The position numbers and the translations under genes were made by a program. From Deltaproteobacteria bacterium (GTDB lineage: Bacteria; Myxococcota_A; Polyangia; DRWM01; JAAZOP01), in assembly GCA_016218765.1 (NCBI GenBank), contig JACRCZ010000016.1, positions 1 through 57,079 on the forward strand: a stretch of 57,079 bases of DNA, written 5' to 3'. Below are positions 51,165-57,079 of the stretch, one piece after another; position 1 is the first letter of the stretch, and every line of letters begins with the position of its first letter. The notes beneath the pieces are model-generated. The model ran no database searches. It had not been told where the DNA came from and was given only the letters and a program-made list of their open reading frames with translations.

Positions 51165-52142
51165 ATGAAGATTCGATTCGTTCGGTGGACCTTGATCGCG
51201 GCCGCGCTCTGGGGCGCGGGCCTGGGCTGCGGCGACGACAGCTCGGACGACGACACCGGCACGCCCGACGTGACCGATACGACGGAAGGCGGCGCGGATG
51301 CGGACGCCGACGTCGAGGAGGAAGTGGAGGCGGAGGTCGTGGAGGAGGCCGAGGTCGTCGAGGAAGCGGAAGTCGCGGCCGACGCCGATGCCGACGCCGA
51401 CGCCGACGCCGATGCCGATGCCGATGCCGACGTCCCGACCCCGGTGTGCGGGAACGGCGTGGTGGAGGCGCCCGAGGTCTGCGACGACGGGAACGTGGAC
51501 ATCGAGGCGTGCGACACGACCGAGCCCGGCGCGTGCCTGCCCGACTGCACCGTGCTCATGTCCGCCTGCGGCAACGGCACGACGGACGCGGGCGAGCAGT
51601 GCGACGACGGCAACGCCGACAGCTACGACGACTGCACGACGTCGTGCACGGTGAACAACCACAACGTCGGGGATCCGTGCCAGTGCACGAGCGGCTGCGA
51701 CGACATGGATCCGAGCGCCGGGACGATCGTCGGCTGCGAGAACGTGGACATCCCCGCCGGCTCCGGCGGCGTGCTGGCCTGCGGTCGCAGCGTCCACATC
51801 GCGTTCCCGCCGATGGACATCTACTCGACCGAAGGCTCCTGCACGGTGATGGCGCTGTCCTGCACGGGCAGCTCCCTCATCTGCGGCATGGCTCCGACCG
51901 TCGGCGACGTCGACACGTTCGCCTGCCCCACGGGGTTCAACGAGACGACCGACGTCCGGACCGCGGCCGGCGCGACGATCACGACCCTGGTCTGCGGCCT
52001 GCCGTGCGACTCGACGGCGGACTGCCGCTGGAACGCGGTCGAGGGTGCCGGCAGCCCGTGGGAGGGCGACTGCGGCCAGTGGCAGTGCCGCGAGGACGCC
52101 GACGTCCCCGGCCAGTTCTCCTGCGCCGACGCCCGCATGTGA
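51165..52142 (+). CDS. DUF4215-type Cys-rich lipoprotein with Asp-Ala repeat
   Basis: 325 residues from the ATG at 51165, with a good AGGGAGG site. Signal peptide with lipobox GLGC (Cys22). A long acidic spacer includes EEEVEAEVVEEAEVVEEAEV and about ten Asp-Ala dipeptides (encoded by gccgay hexamers around 51378-51440). Two Myxococcota-type 'disulfide' (DUF4215) modules follow: CGNGVVEAPEVCDDGN and CGNGTTDAGEQCDDGNADSY. The C-terminal half has further paired Cys. Likely a surface protein; no catalytic motif is visible. It is divergent from paralogue A and convergent with cdd. Confidence 0.85.
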   Translation: MKIRFVRWTLIAAALWGAGLGCGDDSSDDDTGTPDVTDTTEGGADADADVEEEVEAEVVEEAEVVEEAEVAADADADADADADADADADVPTPVCGNGVVEAPEVCDDGNVDIEACDTTEPGACLPDCTVLMSACGNGTTDAGEQCDDGNADSYDDCTTSCTVNNHNVGDPCQCTSGCDDMDPSAGTIVGCENVDIPAGSGGVLACGRSVHIAFPPMDIYSTEGSCTVMALSCTGSSLICGMAPTVGDVDTFACPTGFNETTDVRTAAGATITTLVCGLPCDSTADCRWNAVEGAGSPWEGDCGQWQCREDADVPGQFSCADARM

Positions 52143-52178
52143 TCCTGGCGCCAAGGGCGCAACCCGGACCCGGTCTTC

Positions 52179-52739
52179 CTACCTTCGGCCGATCAGATCC
52201 TCGTGAGCGAACCCGAGCGGCAACAGTTCCGTGAGGCGCACGTCGCGGGTCCGGCCGTCGGCTGACGCCATGCGGATCGGGAGGTCGGGGGCGAACTCGT
52301 GGAGCACCTGGCGGCAGGCGCCGCAGGGCGAGGCGGGCGCGCCGCGACCCGCCACCAGCGCCAGCGCCAGGAACCGCCGTTTCCCCGCCGACACCGCCGC
52401 CACCACCGCCGACCGCTCGGCGCAGATCGTCAGGCCGAAGCTCGCGTTCTCCACGTTGGCGCCGGCGAAGATCGTCCCGTCGTCCGCCAGCAGGGCCGCG
52501 CCCACGGCGAAACGGGAGTACGGAGCGTAGGCGCGAGCGCGCGCACGGCGCGCGGCGGCGAGGAGGCGGGACCAGGGGCGGGGGCGTTTTTCGTTTTTCG
52601 TCTTTCGTGTTTCGCCGGACCTGCCCTCTTCCCGTTGGCGTCCTTTGCGTCCCTTTGCGTCCTTTGCGCGAAATCCGTCTTCGCGTCCTTGGCTCCCTTG
52701 GCGCGAGGCTCCCTTCGCGATGATGCCGGCGGCCTTCAC
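52179..52739 (-). CDS. cdd: Cytidine deaminase with a repeat-encoded N-terminal extension
   Basis: Deaminates cytidine and deoxycytidine to uridine and deoxyuridine in pyrimidine salvage. 186 residues from GTG at 52739, which overlaps the pnp stop as GTGA. No ATG, GTG or TTG exists in frame between there and the catalytic domain. The conserved part starts AYAPYSRFAVGAALL and carries the zinc site CAERSAV (C-x-A-E) and PCGACRQ. The first 50 or so residues (for example FRAKDAKGRKGRQREEGR, GETRKTKNEKR) are very basic and are translated from the two tandem-repeat arrays at 52588-52618 and 52635-52676. Normal bacterial Cdd of this class is about 130 residues. Confidence 0.88.
   Translation of the reverse strand: MKAAGIIAKGASRQGSQGREDGFRAKDAKGRKGRQREEGRSGETRKTKNEKRPRPWSRLLAAARRARARAYAPYSRFAVGAALLADDGTIFAGANVENASFGLTICAERSAVVAAVSAGKRRFLALALVAGRGAPASPCGACRQVLHEFAPDLPIRMASADGRTRDVRLTELLPLGFAHEDLIGRR
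52585..52618 (+). repeat. TTTCGT tandem repeat inside the cdd 5' coding region
   Basis: Degenerate units tttttcg, tttttcg, tctttcg, tgtttcg run from 52587 to about 52614, rich in T and unlike the 70% GC surroundings. On the minus strand they encode the ETRKTKNEK part of the cdd N-terminus. Confidence 0.75.
52635..52676 (+). repeat. 9-10-bp tandem array (CTTTGCGTC family) inside the cdd 5' coding region
   Basis: ttggcgtcc, tttgcgtccc, tttgcgtcc, tttgcgcgaaatcc occupy 52635-52676. More degenerate gcgtccttggctcccttggcgcgag follows to about 52710. Same family and same terminal tttgcgcgaaatcc as 42412. Here the orientation is opposite to the surrounding minus-strand genes. Confidence 0.82.
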
Positions 52740-53575
52740 GGCCCGTTCTCCAGGCTGGCGAAGATGGCGGCGAGCCAGCGGGCAAGCTGGGGGCCGGCGT
52801 TGCGCGCGACGTCGGCGACCTCCTCGTGCGAAGGCGTCGCGCCCTCGACGCCCGCGGCGAGGTTCGTGACCGTGGTGATGCCCAGGACGGCCAGACCCAG
52901 GTTCCGCGCCGCGATGACCTCGGGCACCGTCGACATCCCGACGACGTCGGCGCCCAGCATGCGCAGCATGCGGATCTCCGCCGGCGTCTCGTAGGCGGGC
53001 CCGCGCATCATGGCGTAGACGCCTTCGCGCACCTTGATGCCGTAACGGCCCGCTTCCTCGCGGGCGCGGGCGCGCCAATCGGGGGAGAAGGCGTCGTTGA
53101 GCGGCGTGAACTGCGGGCCCGTGAGGAGGCCCTGGTGCGCTCCCGTCGGGTCGGCGTCCGCGAGGTCCAGGATGTCGGTCAGGAGGACGAAGGTGCCGGG
53201 ACGGACCTCGCCGCGCAGCGAGCCCGCGGCGTTGGTCACGACGAGCGACCGTGCGCCGAGACGATGGGCGAGCACGACCGGAACGATGACCTGCGCGTGC
53301 GGATGTCCCTCGTAGAGGTGCACGCGCCCCTGGAAGACGATGACGGACCGGCCGCCGAGACGCCCGAGCAGCACGCGACCGGCGTGGCCGGGCACGGTGG
53401 GCGCCGGGAGGCACGGCAGGTCGGCGAACGGCACCACGACCGGCTCCTCGACGGCCTCCGCGACGGGCCCCAATCCGGAGCCCAGCACGACCACGGTTTC
53501 CGGCGGCCGCGCCCCTGTCCGGCGCAGGATCGCCTCGGCCTCCGCGACACGTTTCACCAGACTGCGCACCGCCAT
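52736..53575 (-). CDS. Purine-nucleoside phosphorylase (trimeric, PNP/MTAP family)
   Basis: Phosphorolysis of inosine/guanosine to base and (deoxy)ribose-1-phosphate. 279 residues. Family motifs: phosphate-binding VVLGSGLGPV, HAGRVLLGRLGG, VHLYEGHPHAQV, VTNAAGSL (base site) and GPAYETPAEIRMLRMLGADVVGMSTVPEVI, which contains the ribose-site Met. Length fits the trimeric low-molecular-mass type. It is translationally coupled to cdd (GTGA overlap), giving a nucleoside-salvage operon. Confidence 0.94.
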   Translation of the reverse strand: MAVRSLVKRVAEAEAILRRTGARPPETVVVLGSGLGPVAEAVEEPVVVPFADLPCLPAPTVPGHAGRVLLGRLGGRSVIVFQGRVHLYEGHPHAQVIVPVVLAHRLGARSLVVTNAAGSLRGEVRPGTFVLLTDILDLADADPTGAHQGLLTGPQFTPLNDAFSPDWRARAREEAGRYGIKVREGVYAMMRGPAYETPAEIRMLRMLGADVVGMSTVPEVIAARNLGLAVLGITTVTNLAAGVEGATPSHEEVADVARNAGPQLARWLAAIFASLENGP

Positions 53576-53689
53576 CGTCCGCTCCTTCCCCTCGCTCGCG
53601 ACGCCGCCATCGTAACCTCGACCGTGGTTTCGCGCAAAGGGGCGCCGCGGAAAAGGGCGCCAGCTCCTTCCGGGGCCTGCGCCTCGCCG

Positions 53690-53717
53690 CTACAAGCTAC
53701 GGGCCACCAGCCACCGG
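53690..53717 (-). repeat. 7-bp tandem array (CTGGT family) upstream of pnp
   Basis: Plus-strand units ctacaag, ctacggg, ccaccag, ccaccgg in phase from 53690 to 53717. Same family as 495-535; on the minus strand both read CTGGTGG/GGCTGGT and both precede a minus-strand gene (carB, pnp). The gap (53576-53800) also holds the start region of the plus-strand 53801 gene. Confidence 0.75.
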
Positions 53718-53800
53718 CCCCGTTCGCGCCGGCTGCGACGCGATCCGGGGGTCGCGTCTCCCGGTGCGGTCCGCGGGCGCGCTGTGCTAGCGTGCGCGCC

Positions 53801-56800
53801 GTGGAAGCGCGTCGCCGTCTTCGCAACATCGTCGTCGCGGTCTGCTTCTTCCTCTCCGGAGGCTCGGGGCTGGTCTTCGAGACCCTCTGGACCCGCAAGC
53901 TCGCCCTGGTCTTCGGCTCCACGACCCTGAGCGTCGCCTCCGTGCTCACCGCCTTCATGGGCGGCCTGGCGCTGGGAAGCTGGCTGCTCGGACGGCACCT
54001 CGCGGATCGCGTGCGGCGCCCGATCGTCTGGTACGCGCTGATCGAGGGTTTCGTCGGCCTGTGGGGCCTCCTGGTGCCGCTGCTGGTGGACGAGGTCTAC
54101 CCGCACCTCAACCGCTTCCTGTGGACGTCGTTCGAGCCCGGGTACTTCGCGTTCTCCTTCCTGCGCTTCCTCTTCGTCGTGCTCCTGTTGCTGCCGCCCA
54201 CGACGGCCATGGGGGCGACGCTGCCGCTCCTGGCGCGGCACTTCGTGACCACCGAGGACGAGATGCGGCGGGTGGGCCGGCGCGTCGGGGCGCTGTACGC
54301 GTTGAACACCACTGGCGCCATCCTCGGCACGTTCGCCGCGGGCTTCCTCCTCCTGCCTTCGATCGGACTGTGGTGGACGAACGCCGCCGCGTCGTTCACC
54401 AACCTCGCGCTCTGCGCCGCCGTGCTGCTCGTGTACCTCGTCTGGCGGAAGACGCGCGAGGCGGCTCCGGACCGGAGCGGCGTGACGGGACCCCCTCCGG
54501 TCGAAGGCCAGGGACCCGGTCCGGTCGACGGTCCGCCGACCCCGGGCGAAGTCGATGAGGCCCTCGCGGAGCAGGCGGAGTTCCCGATCGGGCGTCGCGC
54601 GCGGGTGGCGGCGCTGATCGCCTTCGGCGTTTCCGGCTTCGCGGCGATGAACTACCAGGTGGCGTGGAACCGCCTCCTCTCGATGGTCATCGGGTCTTCG
54701 GTCTACTCGTTCACGATCATCCTGCTCGCGTTCCTCGCCGGCATCGCCGGCGGCTCGGCGATCGCCTCGGCGGCGCTGCGCCCGGCGAGGCCCGGGCGGC
54801 CGTGGCTGCTCGCCGGCTGGTTCGTCGTGGTCGGCGCGGGCGTCGTGGCCGGCTTCGCCCTGGGCGGCGGGCCGCTGGCCACGCTGGGTGCGGGGGCGGT
54901 GGCCGCGGGAATCGGGTGGGGGTTCCGCGCGCTGTGGCGTGGCATGCTGCGGGGCAATCCGGTGCTGCTGCTCGGCGCGGTGCAGCTCTGGATCGGCCTG
55001 TCCGCGGCGGTGGGCTACTTCCTGGCGGACGACTACCCGTACCTCTTCGCGTGGCTGGTCGACCGGGTGGGTGCGGTGGACGGGGGCGGGGGCCGGGTCG
55101 GCCTGGTGATGCTGACGGGTTTCGCCGTGGCGGCGCTGGCGGTGCTGCCGGCGACGCTGGGGATGGGGGCGACCCTGCCGCTGACCGTGCGGATCTGCGC
55201 GACGACGCGGGAGCGCGTGGGGCGGGACGTGGGGACGATCTACGCCATCAACACGATCGGCGCGATCATCGGCTCGTTCGCCTCGGCCTTCGTGCTGGTC
55301 CCCGGCTTCTCGGCGCTCGCGCGCTCGTGGTTCGGCCAGGGCTACGGCCTGCAGCTCACGATCGTGTTCTCGATCGCGCTCAACCTCGGGCTGGCGCTGC
55401 TGCTCTTCGGCGTGGCGCCGGACCGGCGGCGGGGCGCGGCGACGCGGGACGCGGGGACGCAGGTCTTCCGCTGGACTGCCGTCGCCCTGGTCCCGGCGCT
55501 CGTCGCGCTGCTCGTGCTCCTCAGCGTGCTGCGGAGCTGGACCTGGGACATCGACCGGCTCGTCGCCGGCTCGTTCCGCTTCGCCTACCTGCACTCGGTG
55601 CTCAAGGGCGAGCGCCGGGGCGAGCTCCTGTACCTGGGCGACGGGATCTCGACGACGGTCACGGTGCAACGTTGGGGCGAGCATCTGGCGCTGAAGAACA
55701 ACGGCAAGGTCGACGCGAGCACGGGAGACGACATGCCGACGCAAGTGATGGTCGCCGGCCTGCCGCTGCTCCTGCACCCGCGCGAGGCGCGCCAGCTCGA
55801 CGTCGCCGTGATCGGCTTCGGCTCGGGCGTGACCGTGGGCACGGCGCTGCGGATGGGGGCAAGGCGCGTCGACGTCGTGGAGCTGGAGCCCGCGGTGATC
55901 GAGTCGTCGTGGTTCTTCCACGAGGTGAACCTGCTGCCGTACGAGGAGTCGGGGAGGGCGCCGGGGAAGACGGAGCTGCGGGCGCTGCGGAAGGACCCGC
56001 GGCTGCGCGTGCTGTCCAACGACGGCCGCAACTTCCTCGCCTCGACGCCGGAGCGCTACGACGTCGTGGTCAGCGAGCCGTCCAACCCCTGGATCACGGG
56101 CGTCTCCAACCTGTTCACGCTCGATCATTTCCGCGCCGCCCGGCAGGCCCTCGCCCCGGGCGGGATCTTCTGCCAGTGGGTGCAGCTCTACGAGCTGTCG
56201 GGGGACAGCGTGAAGTCGATCCTGCGCACGTTCGCGGCGGCGTTCCCCTACGTCCGCGTCTTCGTCGCCGCGCCCGGCTCGTCCGACACCATCCTCGTCG
56301 GCTCGCTGGACCCCCTCCCGCTCCGCGTCGCCGACATCCGGCTGCGGCTGGCCGGGCCCGACGGCGCCGCCGCGCTCGACCGCGAGCGCTCGGACATCAC
56401 CACGGCCGACGACGTGGTGGCGCGGCAGATCTTCGCCGATCGCGCGGAGCTGCTGGCGTTCACGCGGGGGGCGACGATCAACACCGACGACAACGCGTTC
56501 ATCGAGTTCCGCGCCCCGCGCGACCTGATCCGCTACGCGGTGCTCGACGCCGAGATCGTCGGCCAGGTCTACGACCCGTCCTGGCCCTGGGGCCGGCCGG
56601 ACCTCGCGGCGCTGCGCGCGGCCGGGTACGCGCTGCGGGGCCCCGCGGCCAACGAGGAGCTGCACGGGGCCGGCGAGGCGCTCGTCCGCGCCGGGCGGCT
56701 GCGCTGGGCCGCGGCGCTGCTCCTCGAGGCGCTGGCCGATCCCACGGTGCGCATGGCCCCGGCCGGCGACGGCGCCGACGACATGGCGCGCATCCTGCGC

Positions 56801-57079
56801 GCCGGGGTCGAGCCCGGATCGGCCCGGCCGGCGGATCCGCTGCTCGCGGCCCTGGAACGGGTCCTGGAGCGGGAGGGTGCCGAGCGGCGGCTGCGCGAGG
56901 ACGTGGCCGCGGCCCATGCCTTCTACGATGCCGGATGGCCCCGACCCGCCGCGGCGGCCTGGCAGCTCGCCCGCGCCGCCGCGGGAGCCGCCGCCCGCTC
57001 CGTCCCGCTCTCGACCCGCGCCGGCTTCCTGCTCGACGCCGCCCGTGGCGCCGTCGAGGACGACGCCGCGCGCTCCGGC
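53801..57079 (+). CDS. Fused membrane transporter-like / spermidine-synthase-like protein (runs off window)
   Basis: At least 1093 residues from the GTG at 53801 (an in-frame GTG at 53792 is possible); the end is outside the window. Two blocks of hydrophobic segments (about 10-215 and 265-605) contain the repeated motif ATLPLL/ATLPLT after MGA (TTAMGATLPLLARHFV; TLGMGATLPLTVRICA), each followed by A-NT-GAI-G-F. This is the internal duplication seen in the membrane part of 'fused MFS/spermidine synthase' proteins. The spermidine-synthase-like domain (about 607-830) has DVAVIGFGSGVTVGTALRMG, a nucleotide-type GxGxG loop, VVELEP, and SEPSNPWITGVSNLF. A helical C-terminal part follows. The substrate is not known for this family. 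Confidence 0.88.
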   Translation, partial: MEARRRLRNIVVAVCFFLSGGSGLVFETLWTRKLALVFGSTTLSVASVLTAFMGGLALGSWLLGRHLADRVRRPIVWYALIEGFVGLWGLLVPLLVDEVYPHLNRFLWTSFEPGYFAFSFLRFLFVVLLLLPPTTAMGATLPLLARHFVTTEDEMRRVGRRVGALYALNTTGAILGTFAAGFLLLPSIGLWWTNAAASFTNLALCAAVLLVYLVWRKTREAAPDRSGVTGPPPVEGQGPGPVDGPPTPGEVDEALAEQAEFPIGRRARVAALIAFGVSGFAAMNYQVAWNRLLSMVIGSSVYSFTIILLAFLAGIAGGSAIASAALRPARPGRPWLLAGWFVVVGAGVVAGFALGGGPLATLGAGAVAAGIGWGFRALWRGMLRGNPVLLLGAVQLWIGLSAAVGYFLADDYPYLFAWLVDRVGAVDGGGGRVGLVMLTGFAVAALAVLPATLGMGATLPLTVRICATTRERVGRDVGTIYAINTIGAIIGSFASAFVLVPGFSALARSWFGQGYGLQLTIVFSIALNLGLALLLFGVAPDRRRGAATRDAGTQVFRWTAVALVPALVALLVLLSVLRSWTWDIDRLVAGSFRFAYLHSVLKGERRGELLYLGDGISTTVTVQRWGEHLALKNNGKVDASTGDDMPTQVMVAGLPLLLHPREARQLDVAVIGFGSGVTVGTALRMGARRVDVVELEPAVIESSWFFHEVNLLPYEESGRAPGKTELRALRKDPRLRVLSNDGRNFLASTPERYDVVVSEPSNPWITGVSNLFTLDHFRAARQALAPGGIFCQWVQLYELSGDSVKSILRTFAAAFPYVRVFVAAPGSSDTILVGSLDPLPLRVADIRLRLAGPDGAAALDRERSDITTADDVVARQIFADRAELLAFTRGATINTDDNAFIEFRAPRDLIRYAVLDAEIVGQVYDPSWPWGRPDLAALRAAGYALRGPAANEELHGAGEALVRAGRLRWAAALLLEALADPTVRMAPAGDGADDMARILRAGVEPGSARPADPLLAALERVLEREGAERRLREDVAAAHAFYDAGWPRPAAAAWQLARAAAGAAARSVPLSTRAGFLLDAARGAVEDDAARSG

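Noticed and set aside
47408..51613. Single 2397-codon frame covering the region upstream of paralogue B
   Set aside because: It is the antisense-phase shadow of paralogue A and the 51165 gene; the true start with signal peptide is at 47407.
1..57079. tRNA, rRNA, insertion sequences, prophage genes
   Set aside because: None recognised on either strand by eye; a covariance-model search would be needed to exclude small RNAs.

Overview
The window is about 70% GC and gene-dense. It has many Cys-rich and low-complexity lipoproteins, FHA/sigma-54 and Ser/Thr-kinase signalling, a zinc-ribbon/GYF-like membrane protein and a pilMNOPQ operon. This mix points to an uncultured member of the Myxococcota (former Deltaproteobacteria). 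That is inference from gene content; no rRNA, tRNA, CRISPR array, transposase or prophage was seen.

Layout. 1-1623 (minus): carA followed by the 5' part of carB. 1906-4327: a lipoprotein, a zinc-ribbon membrane protein and corA. 4461-11628: a potassium block, with kdpDE on the plus strand converging on a tightly coupled minus-strand operon (two trkA genes, a 45-aa membrane peptide, trkH, a membrane-anchored OB-fold-like protein). A 41-aa membrane peptide gene lies divergent to that operon. No kdpFABC is present, but a near-identical 15-bp motif lies upstream of kdpD and in the trkA/small-peptide intergenic region. 11652-15646: a PGRP/amidase lipoprotein and a frameshifted CPA2-type antiporter. 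15867-20838: an FHA-sigma-54 activator overlapping a gene for a membrane protein with two kinase domains. 20885-29806: a Cys-rich lipoprotein, a zinc-ribbon/TPR membrane protein, a 1419-aa protein and lpxC. 29773-37017 (minus): LysM-DUF882 protein, pilM, pilN, pilO, pilP, pilQ and a lipoprotein, apparently one operon. 37246-44358: NDP-forming acyl-CoA synthetase, a large lipoprotein, lspA, a HEAT-repeat secreted protein and a copper-chaperone-like protein. 44420-50838: two tandem paralogous giant lipoproteins with Cys-rich N-termini and Ycf48/BNR-like repeats, one broken by an in-frame TAG. 51165-57079: a DUF4215-type lipoprotein, a pnp-cdd salvage operon and a large membrane/spermidine-synthase fusion running off the window.

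The most unusual feature is a set of short degenerate tandem-repeat arrays in several unrelated families, with unit lengths of 7, 8, 9 and 10 bp plus a 39-bp unit built on a near-palindrome. They sit in most of the larger intergenic gaps, usually just upstream of a gene and mostly in a fixed orientation relative to it. Some have entered coding sequence in frame: inside lpxC, at the N-terminus of cdd, in the signal-peptide region of the 44420-47407 lipoprotein, at the carA stop codon, and in the LysM linker. This is my main candidate for an undescribed system.
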